Shown in pieces: positions 1 to 8,518 of a stretch of 64,000 bases of DNA. The stretch lies in NCBI GenBank assembly GCA_964581175.1, contig CAZONI010000005.1, forward strand, positions 1-64,000. Direction: 5' to 3'. The position numbers and the translations under genes are program-made. Under the pieces are notes generated by a model. The model did not search any database. It saw nothing but the letters and a program-made list of their open reading frames with translations, and was not told the DNA's origin. Position 1 is the first letter of the stretch; each line of letters opens with the position of its first letter. Source of the DNA: B46-G9 sp964581175. Its GTDB lineage: Bacteria; Desulfobacterota; DSM-4660; Desulfatiglandales; Desulfatiglandaceae.

Positions 1-75
1 TCGCCATTTTACTCATTTGGTTATTTGTCATTAATTTAGCATTTGGATTTTGGAATTCGGCATTAATTACCTTTG
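1..75. repeat. CAAATG-type mosaic repeat, partial (right arm)
   Basis: A/T-rich run of short CATTTG, TTTGTCATT and CATTTGGATTTTGG units, the same vocabulary as the repeats near 18.9, 20.3, 50.4 and 59.0 kb. Only the CATTTG-strand arm is visible, because the window starts here. No coding potential is seen. Confidence 0.6.
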
Positions 76-156
76 AAACAGGCATTTTCTGCCCTTTTTA
101 AAGCAAATTTTCCGATAAGCTGTTCATATCACCAAAATCTTAATGTATATTTCCCC

Positions 157-185
157 TTGACCCTCTTCCTTCATGATAGTATGCT
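157..185 (+). promoter_or_regulatory. sigma70-type promoter for the small protein and thiolase
   Basis: TTGACC at 157-162 and TATGCT at 180-185 are separated by 17 bp. Transcription would start near 192 and leave a leader of about 85 nt before the ATG at 278. Predicted from consensus match only. Confidence 0.5.
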
Positions 186-277
186 CGATTCCGCTTTTTT
201 GAAATCGTTAACACCCCGTCCGCGGGACAATGGTGACTCTTAGAGGGTCGTCAAATTTTTGCGAAGGAGATCAAGAC

Positions 278-418
278 ATGGCTTCCAATTCTAAAAAGAC
301 GAAACGGATCAGGGCGAGAAAAGCCAGGCCCAACAGGAAAAACCTCAAGGTAAATATGGAACGCCTTCAGGAGAATACGAAAATTCTGAGATCGCTTGCT
401 GACCAGAACAAAGACTGA
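278..418 (+). CDS. small basic protein of 46 residues, function unknown
   Basis: Starts at the ATG at 278, which has AAGGAG about 9 nt upstream. An in-frame GTG at 230 lacks a ribosome site and is rejected. The N-terminal half is rich in Lys and Arg (KKTKRIRARKARPNRK). The C-terminal half looks like a short amphipathic helix. There is no signal peptide and no cysteine. The stop lies 17 bp before the thiolase start, so the two are probably co-transcribed. The basic segment could bind RNA, DNA or acidic partners, but I recognise no family and no function can be assigned. Confidence 0.6.
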   Translation: MASNSKKTKRIRARKARPNRKNLKVNMERLQENTKILRSLADQNKD

Positions 419-435
419 GAAAAGGAGCTATTCTG

Positions 436-1686
436 ATGAAAGACGTCGTAATAGCCTCTGCCTGCAGAACGGCCATTGGCGCCTTTGGGGGGACGCTTCG
501 TGACCTGAACGCGGCCGTTATCGGAAGCGTTACCATGAAGGAGGCGATCCGGCGAGCGGGCATTGAACCTTCCATGCTCGACGATGTGCGATATGGGTGC
601 TGTGTGGAGCCGGTAGATGCGTTGAACGTGGCGCGCGTGTCCGCTCTCATGGCCGGCATCCCCGACAATATCACAGCGGTAACCGTGAACCGCGTCTGTA
701 TTTCCGGTATGGAGGCCGTGATATCGGGCATGGCCATGATCCAGGCAGGTATGGCAGACATTATCCTGGCAGGAGGAGTGGAACACATGTCCGGTGTGCC
801 CTACTCCGTCCCGAATGCCCGCTGGGGGTGTCGCCTTCAGGACCACGTGTTCGTCGACAACATGATACACTCTCTTCATTGTGGCTCCCATCTCATCCCT
901 CATCCTGAGGACGGCCCCGTGAAAGAAGGGATGCCGCTGGATCTGTTCAAAGGAAAACCGTATATTATGGGGCATACAGCTGAATTCATTGCCCAGCTCC
1001 ATAACATAAGCCGCGAAGAAATGGATGAAGTGGCGCTTCGCAGCCACAACAACGCAGAAAGGGCGACCAAAAACGGCGATTTCAAGGATGAGATTGTCCC
1101 TGTTGAAGTCCCGCAGAAGAGGAAGCCGCCCATCATGTTTGACAAGGACGAACACTTCCGTCCCGGGCTGACCATGGAGGGCCTCAAGAAGCTTCCGCCC
1201 GCCTTTGTACCCAAGATAGGGAAAGTCACGGCGGGGAATTCTTCGGGCATAAACGACGGATCCAGCGGAATGGTGATCATGTCGGCTGATAAGGCGAAGG
1301 ACCTGGGTATCGAACCCATCGCGAGAATCAGGGCGATCGGCAGAGGCGCGTGCCATCCTTCGGTGATGGGACTGAGCCCGGTGCCCGCGGTAAGAAACCT
1401 GCTTGAGAGGAACTCCGACATAAAACTGGAAGATTTCGAACTGATCGAGGTGAACGAAGCATTCGCTGCTCAGTACCTGGGATGCGAAAAAGAGCTGGGA
1501 CTCAACCGTGAAATTACCAACATAAACGGCTCGGGAATCGGCCTCGGCCATCCTGTGGGTTCAACCGGATGCAGGATCATGGTGACTCTTCTTTATGCCA
1601 TGAAAAAGCACGGAAAGAATTTCGGTCTTGCGACGCTCTGCGGCGGCGGCGGGGTTTCCATGGCATGCGCCCTGGAAATGATTTAG
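436..1686 (+). CDS. thiolase (acetyl-CoA C-acyltransferase)
   Basis: 416-residue thiolase-fold enzyme, expected to cleave a 3-ketoacyl-CoA with CoA or to condense two acetyl-CoA. The nucleophilic cysteine is Cys88 in NRVCISGMEAV. NEAF lies at 340-343, the catalytic His372 is in GHPVGSTG, and the second cysteine is Cys402 in TLCGGGG. It is slightly longer than the usual 390-395 residues, with extra sequence around 135-165 (SLHCGSHLIPHPEDG). An AAGGAG site precedes the ATG. The distance from the bam cluster (25 kb) leaves its substrate open: acetoacetyl-CoA thiolase or a beta-oxidation thiolase both fit. Confidence 0.93.
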   Translation: MKDVVIASACRTAIGAFGGTLRDLNAAVIGSVTMKEAIRRAGIEPSMLDDVRYGCCVEPVDALNVARVSALMAGIPDNITAVTVNRVCISGMEAVISGMAMIQAGMADIILAGGVEHMSGVPYSVPNARWGCRLQDHVFVDNMIHSLHCGSHLIPHPEDGPVKEGMPLDLFKGKPYIMGHTAEFIAQLHNISREEMDEVALRSHNNAERATKNGDFKDEIVPVEVPQKRKPPIMFDKDEHFRPGLTMEGLKKLPPAFVPKIGKVTAGNSSGINDGSSGMVIMSADKAKDLGIEPIARIRAIGRGACHPSVMGLSPVPAVRNLLERNSDIKLEDFELIEVNEAFAAQYLGCEKELGLNREITNINGSGIGLGHPVGSTGCRIMVTLLYAMKKHGKNFGLATLCGGGGVSMACALEMI

Positions 1687-1885
1687 TTTCCATCCATAAA
1701 TGGCTATTTTTCACAATCCCCCGCCTATGACGGGACAGGTCAGCGTCAATCTACAGGATCACTTGTGCGGCGTACTATCGTACGCCTCCGCGTAATCCCT
1801 TGATTTTCTTGATCTTGTAAAAAATATCTCATTTCTGGACTGGAAACCAGTTCGTGCCCGAATTCAATTGCTGCTGGGCACGATT
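1687..1885. repeat. dispersed structured repeat, copy A
   Basis: Begins immediately after the thiolase stop codon. It is the reverse-orientation copy of the element at 22262-22445. The ends match (TTTCCATCCATAAATGGC here; its near-identical reverse complement at the far end of copy B). Inside are a perfect 7-bp hairpin with a 4-nt loop at 1769-1786 and a second hairpin, GTGCCC...GGGCAC, at 1854-1881. No open frame is seen. The rest of the 1687-2057 gap holds only a hairpin at 1963-1992. Confidence 0.8.
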
Positions 1886-1962
1886 CAGTTGTAACTGCAC
1901 CCTCCACCTATTGAAGAGGATCCGGGCAGGTTCCAACGATCCGGGTTCTCCCAGAGCGTAAT

Positions 1963-1992
1963 GTTCAGGGAGGAAGCCATTTCTTCCTGAAC
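1963..1992. repeat. palindromic hairpin between convergent thiolase and recO
   Basis: GTTCAGG and CCTGAAC arms enclose GAGGAAG...TTTCTT, giving an imperfect stem of about 12 bp. There is no U-tract on either strand, so it is not a clear intrinsic terminator. It contains a 20-bp string (1965-1984) repeated exactly at 31657-31676. Confidence 0.45.
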
Positions 1993-2057
1993 ATGGCCAT
2001 TCTGAGCCTCCTGCTCTGCCCGAGAGGAGTCAGCCCGCATTTCGAGGAAGCCGGATT

Positions 2058-2801
2058 TTATCCCAGGCAGGCGGATGTCTTGAGACGACTCCCGATCCGG
2101 TATTCAATGTGCCTGGTCAGGACAGGCCGCAGTTCCCTCGCAACTCCCTCATCCACATACATCAGCTCATTTTCCGGCCACAGTCCTGACTGCAGCCTAT
2201 CCAGCATCTTTACGCTCACGGGATTCATGCCCGGGCTCTCCGCCGTTTCCCGGACGCAGTTGAGGCAGGCAATGCCTCCTCTTTTGCATTGGAAACTCGC
2301 CCTTCCCTCGCCTTCATACGGCCTTCCGCAGATGCTGCACCCACTCAACTGGATACGGTAGCCGCCAAGGGTCATGGCCCGCGCCTCAAACACGAGCCGG
2401 AGTCCCGCCCGATCTCCTCCTTTATGAATCGCACCAAGGCATTTCTTCAAGAGCTCGAACAGAGCAGGATCAGCCACCTGGAGAGGGAAGAGGATCTCCG
2501 TGAGTTCGACCATGTAACTGGCCAGTGAGAGAAGCGTATAATCGGATCTCAGGGAAGGGAAATTCTCACGCAGTTTTCCGGATTGGAGAAAACAGAGATC
2601 CCGGCCCTGTCTGGTAGTGTATTCCAGCGTAGACAGGCAAAAATGATCCAGGCAGTTGACGAAGCGCTTACGGCTTCTCCTTGCTCCCTTCGCAATGCCT
2701 CTCAGCCGGCCTTCGTCAGCGGTGAGAAAGGTGACGAGCAGATCGGATTCACCGATCTCTCTTATTCTCAAGATAATTGAAGGAGAAACATGCGCTTCCA
2801 T
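2058..2801 (-). CDS. recO: DNA repair protein RecO
   Basis: Mediator of RecF-pathway recombination that loads RecA onto SSB-coated DNA. An N-terminal OB-fold (LRIREIGESDLLVTFLT) is followed by the helical RecO_C domain. A C4 zinc site is visible as CSIC and CLNC (residues 155/158 and 179/182 from the ATG). The protein is 247 residues from the ATG at 2801. A TTG at 2813 overlaps the stop of the upstream acyl-CoA synthetase as TTGA and is an alternative, coupled start of 251 residues; GGAGG lies about 14 nt before the TTG. It is the last gene of the leftward run. Confidence 0.93.
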   Translation of the reverse strand: MEAHVSPSIILRIREIGESDLLVTFLTADEGRLRGIAKGARRSRKRFVNCLDHFCLSTLEYTTRQGRDLCFLQSGKLRENFPSLRSDYTLLSLASYMVELTEILFPLQVADPALFELLKKCLGAIHKGGDRAGLRLVFEARAMTLGGYRIQLSGCSICGRPYEGEGRASFQCKRGGIACLNCVRETAESPGMNPVSVKMLDRLQSGLWPENELMYVDEGVARELRPVLTRHIEYRIGSRLKTSACLG

Positions 2802-2809
2802 TGCACAAC

Positions 2810-4342
2810 TCAACTACCCTGCTGCTCTCCTCCGTACAATTCCTTTATCTTGGCTCGGTCTGGACTCCCGTCCTCCAAGTGAGGGATCTTATCCGCAAAT
2901 TCCACATACTGGGGTTTCTTGAAGCGGGCGATGCGTCGCCCCACAAATTCCATCAGTTCCCGCGCCTCTAGGCGCTCCCCTTTCTTGAGGAGGCAAACGG
3001 CCTTTATTCCTTCTTTCCACTTGGGATCCGGGACTCCGAAGACCACCGTTTCTTCCACAGCCGGGTGTTCCAGAATCGCGTTTTCCACTTCGGCCGGGTA
3101 CACATTTTCTCCACCCGGTTTGATCAGTTCCTTTTCTGCTTTCCTCCCGGCATACCAGAGAAAACCGTCTTCATCGAATCGGCCGAGATCTCCCGTATGA
3201 TGCCTGCCGCCCCTGAACGCGTAGGAAGTGTCCTCGGGCAGATTCCAGTATCCTTTGAACACCATCGGTCCCTTGACGGTTATTTCCCCGACTTCTCCCC
3301 GCGGCACGGGATGATCACGGTCGTCCGCAAGCACCACGTCCGCCAGGGGAAACATCCTGCCGGCGGACCCGGGTCTTTCGTTGTATGCGGCGAATGTAGC
3401 AAATCCGGACGTCTCTGTCTGCCCGTAAAGACAGAAAAAAGTGCCGCCGGTCCGATCCTGGTATCTCTCAATGGTCTCGGGCGATTCGAGTCCGAGGACC
3501 GATGAAAGGGAGCCGATGTCTCCTCTCCTTTTCTCCTGCTCATCCAGTATCGAAGAAAGAATGGGGGCAAAATCAACCATGACGGAGGCCTTTCGCTCCA
3601 CAATCAACGCGTAGGCCTTTTCCGCGTCAAACTTGCTCATGTTCAGGTTGATCCCTCCTGCGTGAAAAATAGAAGTGACCATAAAAAGCCCCCCCACATG
3701 AAAAAGGGGAAGCACGTTCAAATGGACATCCTCCGGAGTGAGGTTGCACAACCAGCCGAAATGCATGTCGATACAAAGGGTGTTGCCGTGGGTCAACAGC
3801 GCTCCCCTCGGCCTTCCCGCAACCGCGGCGGTGTGAATAATCACGAAACCGTCCTCAGCAGCCACATCTGCCGGGGCGACATTTTCCTCCGTGTTCAGGA
3901 GTTCATCGAACATCTCAAAATTTCGCTCGCTGCCCCCCAGGTTGAAAAGTCTCACTCCCGAGGGAAAACGGTCCCGCATGGACGCAACCGCTTCCTGGAA
4001 CTCGCTGCCCGCAAAAATGATCTTCGGTTCGCAATCGGCCAGATTGTACCCCATTTCCTCTGGCGAAAGCCTCCAGTTGATGGGAAGAACGATGGCGCCC
4101 AATGCCGCGGCTGCCCCATAGATCAGAAAATACTCAAAAGAGTTCTTGCCCACAACTCCCAGCCGATTTCCTTTCACGATTCCAGCGCGTTGGAGACCTC
4201 CGGCCAGGCGGTCCACCCGGCGCTTCACTTCGGCAAAAGTGAACGCTCTGCCGTCATCCACCTCAAACCAGGCATCCCGGTTCCCATAGCAGCGGGCATT
4301 CCGGTTGATGACGTCATAAAATGTAAAATCGTTGAGTCCCAT
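2810..4342 (-). CDS. AMP-dependent acyl-CoA synthetase with degenerate core motifs
   Basis: 510-residue ANL-superfamily adenylating enzyme, expected to activate a carboxylic acid to its CoA thioester. Core motifs A5 (LYGQTETSG) and A8 (TGDLGRFDEDGF...GRKAEKELIKPGGENVYPAEVE, in segments) are intact. Two others are unusual. The phosphate-binding A3 loop reads HTAAVAGRPRGA instead of YTSGTTGxPKG. The C-terminal A10 motif reads EDGSPDR, with no lysine where GKxxR is expected, although K's follow in AKIKELYG. It lies downstream of the liv-type operon behind a probable terminator, and its stop overlaps recO. It may be an acyl-CoA ligase subfamily or a ligase with altered adenylation; the substrate is unknown. 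Confidence 0.85.
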   Translation of the reverse strand: MGLNDFTFYDVINRNARCYGNRDAWFEVDDGRAFTFAEVKRRVDRLAGGLQRAGIVKGNRLGVVGKNSFEYFLIYGAAAALGAIVLPINWRLSPEEMGYNLADCEPKIIFAGSEFQEAVASMRDRFPSGVRLFNLGGSERNFEMFDELLNTEENVAPADVAAEDGFVIIHTAAVAGRPRGALLTHGNTLCIDMHFGWLCNLTPEDVHLNVLPLFHVGGLFMVTSIFHAGGINLNMSKFDAEKAYALIVERKASVMVDFAPILSSILDEQEKRRGDIGSLSSVLGLESPETIERYQDRTGGTFFCLYGQTETSGFATFAAYNERPGSAGRMFPLADVVLADDRDHPVPRGEVGEITVKGPMVFKGYWNLPEDTSYAFRGGRHHTGDLGRFDEDGFLWYAGRKAEKELIKPGGENVYPAEVENAILEHPAVEETVVFGVPDPKWKEGIKAVCLLKKGERLEARELMEFVGRRIARFKKPQYVEFADKIPHLEDGSPDRAKIKELYGGEQQGS

Positions 4343-4354
4343 AGTTTTCCTCGC

Positions 4355-4397
4355 AAAAAAGGGGGCAGGCTCGACACATAGCAGAACTCCGCCCCCT
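4355..4397 (-). terminator. probable rho-independent terminator between lipoprotein gene and acyl-CoA synthetase
   Basis: Read on the minus strand, AGGGGGC and GCCCCCT can pair over 7 bp around a loop of about 24 nt and are followed by six U. The long loop lowers confidence. It may cause partial read-through into the acyl-CoA synthetase and recO. Confidence 0.5.
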
Positions 4398-4410
4398 GGT
4401 CTTCTTGCTG

Positions 4411-5007
4411 CTATTTCACAGCTCCTTCAAAGGGGACTACCTTGACGAGGCCGTCAGCCTTAAAGGTAAATGCGCCTTCCGTCACTTTCACGGGAACCGA
4501 GTAATCGGGAACTCCCTGCCACCATCGCTCCAGGGCATCCCAGGGGCTCCATCCACGTTCCTTCAACTTGAATCCTGAGGTTACGAGCAGGTTCAGCAAA
4601 GCCGACCGCACCGTAATCATAGTGTCCATCCGTATCTGATTGGTCTTTCCCGCCGGAATCCAGTGGGAATCGGTATTGTTGAGAGTTACAAGTTGAAAGT
4701 CGTTGTCGAACGCCACGGTAAACGTTATCCCGTCCAGCAACACCGGATAATCATTCGGATTCTGGACGTCAAAAAGAAAGCTCATGGGGAGAAAAGCGCC
4801 TCGGTCTCCCGCATCTCCCTTCGTAGGTTTTACTTTCCCTGAATAGTACCAGTATCCGTCATACTCGGGAACTTCAAAAGAACCCAGAGTAACTGTGGGA
4901 CTTTTGAAGTTGGCGGCGGTGGGCTTGACCTGCATACCCGCACAGGATGCAAACACCACGCCGAAGGCAAAAATCATCGCGGTCAAAAGAACCAGCTTTT
5001 TATGCAT
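4411..5007 (-). CDS. lipoprotein with LEA14/WHy-like domain
   Basis: 198 residues. An N-terminal hydrophobic signal ends in VFASC with Cys22 as the likely lipidated residue, so the mature protein should be membrane-anchored and periplasmic. The rest looks beta-rich. The string FLFDVQNPNDYPVLLDGITFTV resembles the LEA type-2/WHy fold (shown here as FDVQNPNDYPVLL), in which NPN is typical. It sits directly downstream of livF in the importer operon, with a 98-bp gap. A role as an accessory envelope protein of the transporter is inference from position. The family match is by eye. Confidence 0.65.
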   Translation of the reverse strand: MHKKLVLLTAMIFAFGVVFASCAGMQVKPTAANFKSPTVTLGSFEVPEYDGYWYYSGKVKPTKGDAGDRGAFLPMSFLFDVQNPNDYPVLLDGITFTVAFDNDFQLVTLNNTDSHWIPAGKTNQIRMDTMITVRSALLNLLVTSGFKLKERGWSPWDALERWWQGVPDYSVPVKVTEGAFTFKADGLVKVVPFEGAVK

Positions 5008-5105
5008 GATAAAACCTCCCTTTCGAATTCGGAAGTCGGAATAAGCAAACAGACCCTCTATTCAACTTTCCATTTCTCCCCTTCCGACTCAGGATTAGAT
5101 TTCTG

Positions 5106-5915
5106 TTAGGAGAGCCACCTTTTTCTACGCTTGTAGTGTTTCACGTCACGAAAACTCTTTCTCCCTCCCTTGTCGCTGAGCCCCAGGTAGAAATCCTTAA
5201 TATCCTCATTTTCACTCAATTTTTCAGCAGTATCATCCATAACTATCCTTCCCGTTTCCATGATATAGGCATACGGGGCCACATTCAAAGCCAGCTTCGC
5301 GTTCTGCTCCACCAGCAGGATGGAGATGCTCTGCTCCCTGTTGAGCTGCATGATGATGTTAAAGATCTCATGAATGAGCATGGGGGCCAGACCCATTGAG
5401 GGTTCATCCAGCAGGACCAGCTTGGGCTCGGTCATGAGGGCCCTGCCGACGACGGTCATCTGCTGTTCACCGCCGCTCACAAACCCCGCGGTCTCCGACC
5501 GCTTTTCTCTCAACCGCGGAAAATAGTGATAGACCATTTCCAGACCTTCCCGTACGGAACCGGTCTTCCTGAGATGGGCGCCCACCTTCAGGTTCTCTTC
5601 CACGGTCAGGTGTTCAAAGATTCGGCGGCCTTCAATAACCTGGACAATCCCCATTTTGGAGATGCGGGACGCCTTTTCATGGTGAATGTGACGTCCCTCA
5701 AAATCAATGGCGCCATCAGTCACCTCGCCGTCCTCCACCTTCAGGAGGCCTGAAATCGCCTTCAGAGTCGTACTCTTCCCTGCCCCATTTGCGCCGAGCA
5801 GGGCTATGATGCCGCCTCTGGGGACCTCAATGGAAACTCCTTTCAGGACCAGGATAACCTCGTGATATCTGACCTCAATGTTCTTGATTTTGAGTATGGG
5901 TTCTGCAGCTTCCAA
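5106..5915 (-). CDS. livF: ABC transporter ATP-binding protein, LivF type
   Basis: One of two cytoplasmic ATPases of a branched-chain/hydrophobic-amino-acid-type (HAAT) importer. Walker A GANGAGKST is at 41-49, the ABC signature VSGGEQQM at 146-153 and Walker B LVLLDE at 166-171. At 269 residues it is longer than typical LivF (about 235). The excess is a basic tail after residue 245 (RKSFRDVKHYKRRKRW). It lies between livK and the lipoprotein gene. The neighbouring CoA ligases suggest the imported substrate is a carboxylic acid rather than leucine, but that is inference. Confidence 0.93.
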   Translation of the reverse strand: MEAAEPILKIKNIEVRYHEVILVLKGVSIEVPRGGIIALLGANGAGKSTTLKAISGLLKVEDGEVTDGAIDFEGRHIHHEKASRISKMGIVQVIEGRRIFEHLTVEENLKVGAHLRKTGSVREGLEMVYHYFPRLREKRSETAGFVSGGEQQMTVVGRALMTEPKLVLLDEPSMGLAPMLIHEIFNIIMQLNREQSISILLVEQNAKLALNVAPYAYIMETGRIVMDDTAEKLSENEDIKDFYLGLSDKGGRKSFRDVKHYKRRKRWLS

Positions 5916-5977
5916 GATCTAACGACCTCCAAGGAACGGAATTCTAAGGTTTTTCGTGGATAAAGCAGGATCGAATA

Positions 5978-7222
5978 TTACCATCCAAGCCATTCCTTGG
6001 CCCATTTTTCCGGCCAGCGCTGCTTCAGATCAACATGCTCAACCGGCTGAAATTTGCCGCCTTTCCATTCCTGGATCAAGCATCCGGTCGCGGGCCGGTG
6101 ATCGGTTGCCGTAAAGGTAATCGGAGATGCCTTCAGGCCGATGTCAAAATTCCTCATGGTCTCAAATCCCTTGGTCATGATTCCGGGCCCGGAGAGGTCC
6201 CCCGCCTTATCCGCGCGTTTCAGGGCCTCCCAGGTGATCAATGCATCACCCCACGCCTGGATTGTATGGATCGTCCTCTTATCCAGCGGGATGCCCGGGT
6301 CATACTTTTTGGCGCTTGCCACTACTATATCCATATTCTTGCTGGCCTGCCCGAAAAATGCGCAAGGAGTTGCGCCCATAACGCCCTCTGCGGCGTCTCC
6401 TGCCAAACGCGGGAGGTTTTCATCAAATCCCCAGTTATTGACGATCCAGTCCGCGCCGAGACCGAGTGCGTAGGCATCCCTGATGGTTGCAGAAACGGAC
6501 ATGACGGTATTTCCATGCCACACGAGGTCCGGCTTGAACTCTTTCAATGCCATAATCTGGCTCTTTGTATCCAGGGCGAAAAGCGACACATCCTGGTCCG
6601 GGCCGATCTCAAAACCAAGCATCGTCGCCTGGTCCTTGATTGCCTTAATAGGAGCACTGCAGTAGGGAGACGCAAACATGTAGGCACACGCGAACCTGGG
6701 CTTTCTCTTCCCGTAGTCCGGCTTTGTGGGCCACTTCTTGTCAAACCAGGCCGTGATGGCAGCCCTCGCATTGGTGGAATAATCGGAGGAAAAGAAAAGG
6801 TTGTACCTTGCCTTGGCCGGATCGGTCAAATGCGCGGAGTAAGAAGCGGACACATACGGCAGCTTGTCCTTGTTGACGGTCGGAGAAAGGGCCTCGGTAT
6901 CGCCGGTCCCCCACCCCATGATGACAGTGCTTTTCAACCTCTTGAGCAGTTTATACTTTGTGATGGCCTCAGGGATGCGGTATCCGTAATCGAACCAGGT
7001 ATACTTGATCATTTTCCCGTTCACGCCCCCCTGCTCATTGATATACTTGAAGGCCTCGCCCATGCCGATTGCATAGTCCTTCCCCACATCGGACGTGGCG
7101 CCGGTGGTGTCCATGATGCCGCCTATTCTGATATCCTTGGCGACAGCCATGGAGCTGAATCCAACTAGAAAGATCCCTGCCAGAAAAAGCGCGATAAAAC
7201 TCAGAAGGATACTCTTTTTCAT
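5978..7222 (-). CDS. livK: ABC transporter periplasmic substrate-binding protein, LivK type
   Basis: 414 residues with a clear Sec signal (MKKSILLSFIALF... ending near AVA-K at about 28). The mature part starts IRIGGIMDTTGATSDVG, typical of type I periplasmic binding proteins of the HAAT family. It delivers ligand to LivH/LivM. Homologues bind branched-chain amino acids, amides, urea or aromatic acids, so the ligand cannot be read from the sequence. The start is the ATG preceded by GGGGGAG. It is flanked by livM (86-bp gap) and livF (62-bp gap). Confidence 0.92.
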   Translation of the reverse strand: MKKSILLSFIALFLAGIFLVGFSSMAVAKDIRIGGIMDTTGATSDVGKDYAIGMGEAFKYINEQGGVNGKMIKYTWFDYGYRIPEAITKYKLLKRLKSTVIMGWGTGDTEALSPTVNKDKLPYVSASYSAHLTDPAKARYNLFFSSDYSTNARAAITAWFDKKWPTKPDYGKRKPRFACAYMFASPYCSAPIKAIKDQATMLGFEIGPDQDVSLFALDTKSQIMALKEFKPDLVWHGNTVMSVSATIRDAYALGLGADWIVNNWGFDENLPRLAGDAAEGVMGATPCAFFGQASKNMDIVVASAKKYDPGIPLDKRTIHTIQAWGDALITWEALKRADKAGDLSGPGIMTKGFETMRNFDIGLKASPITFTATDHRPATGCLIQEWKGGKFQPVEHVDLKQRWPEKWAKEWLGW

Positions 7223-7308
7223 AACTATCTCCCCCTTTGCGGTTAGAAAATCATAAATCCCGAATGATGCTCAAACTTGATGCCGAAAAATTCCGTTTCA
7301 CCTCCTTC

Positions 7309-8409
7309 CTAGTATGAAAATGGCCAAAGATTAAAATAGTTCTTCACCTGCCACCATCGGTAGGCAAGCCCGTTGGGCTCATAGATGAGAAAGGCACAGA
7401 TGGCCAGACCAAAGGCCATGTCCTTTATGAATGCAAAGTCAATGAGCAGTTTGGGATAGTAATCGGCCAGAGGAATCGCGAGCATCTGGAGCAGTTCCAT
7501 GATCACCACCATAAAAATGGAACCGAAGATCGTCCCATGAATGGAACCGACGCCCCCGATGAGTATAACTCCCACCAGCCACAGGGACCAGAACCAGGGG
7601 AAGTGCTCCGGGCTGAGGGCGGCCGTATTGCTCACCCAGAAGGCCCCCGCGATCCCGGCCATGAACCCTGCCACAAAAAAGGCGAGAAGCTTGTACCACA
7701 CAATGTTTATCCCCAGGGCCTCGGCTGCGATATCATTGTCTCTGATGGCCACCCAGGCACGTCCCACCTTGGAGCGGAGGAGGTTCGCCAGCATAATCAC
7801 CATGAAAGTAAGCAGGATGGCCATGAGGTAGTAGACTTCAAAGTCATTGTCAATGACCCACGGCCCGATCTTAATGGTCCCGGGCGGCAGGGAAAAGGCC
7901 TGCCCCCTTCCGCCGATCTGGCTCACATACTGGGTGAGAATGAAATCCACCGTGATAAACTGTGCGGCCATGGTCGTGAGGATCAGGTAAAAGCCCTTGA
8001 CCTTGACACAGGGGAGTCCAAAGAGGACACTCCAGAGACCGGCCACAATACCGCCGACTACAATGCTGATAGGATAGGCCACGCCCCAGTGCAGAATAAA
8101 CGGGGGCCAGGGAAACTGGAGGACCAGGAGCGTGCTGGTGTATGCGCCCACGGCGATAAAGGCCGCGTGTCCGAGGGTGATCAGTCCCGTATATCCAATA
8201 AGCAACTGCACGCCGAGAGCGCCCATTCCCGTATAGCCCACCATCGTTGCCACGCTGAGCCAATAGTCCGGGGCAAGGAGCGGAATGCCGATAAACATGA
8301 TTGCCAGGAGCAGGATCATCTTCCCTTTTATGACTTTTGACTGCCACCATCCCTGGTCTTCCGCGTAATCCTCATGATAATCACCACACGGCAACCATAC
8401 GTTGGACAT
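7309..8409 (-). CDS. livM: ABC transporter permease, LivM type
   Basis: 366-residue inner-membrane permease. The ATG at 8409 has GGAGGGG about 6 nt upstream and is preferred over a TTG two codons earlier. The first 30 residues are hydrophilic and acidic (CGDYHEDYAEDQGWWQSK), unusual for LivM. Hydrophobic helices follow, containing the BPD family segment GYTGLITLGHAAFIAVGAY (19 residues) and, near the C terminus, the EAA-like loop. It pairs with LivH. Confidence 0.92.
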   Translation of the reverse strand: MSNVWLPCGDYHEDYAEDQGWWQSKVIKGKMILLLAIMFIGIPLLAPDYWLSVATMVGYTGMGALGVQLLIGYTGLITLGHAAFIAVGAYTSTLLVLQFPWPPFILHWGVAYPISIVVGGIVAGLWSVLFGLPCVKVKGFYLILTTMAAQFITVDFILTQYVSQIGGRGQAFSLPPGTIKIGPWVIDNDFEVYYLMAILLTFMVIMLANLLRSKVGRAWVAIRDNDIAAEALGINIVWYKLLAFFVAGFMAGIAGAFWVSNTAALSPEHFPWFWSLWLVGVILIGGVGSIHGTIFGSIFMVVIMELLQMLAIPLADYYPKLLIDFAFIKDMAFGLAICAFLIYEPNGLAYRWWQVKNYFNLWPFSY

Positions 8410-8518
8410 AAACAACCCCTCCGATCAATTTAGATTGCGGCGTTCCTTCCGCATCCTCACTTCCACATTCTCGTCACAAGCTGTCACAAGCAATAGAACC
8501 GTGGTTCAATAGAATCAA

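Noticed and set aside
367..1551. Long open frame antisense to the thiolase; similar long antisense frames over livK (6035-7168), the acyl-CoA synthetase (9634-11283), guaB (36171-37700), leuS (44399-45406) and ribBA/ribE (46870-49132)
   Set aside because: All lie opposite well-supported genes with intact motifs, lack ribosome sites, and their translations resemble no family. They reflect codon bias of the true strand.
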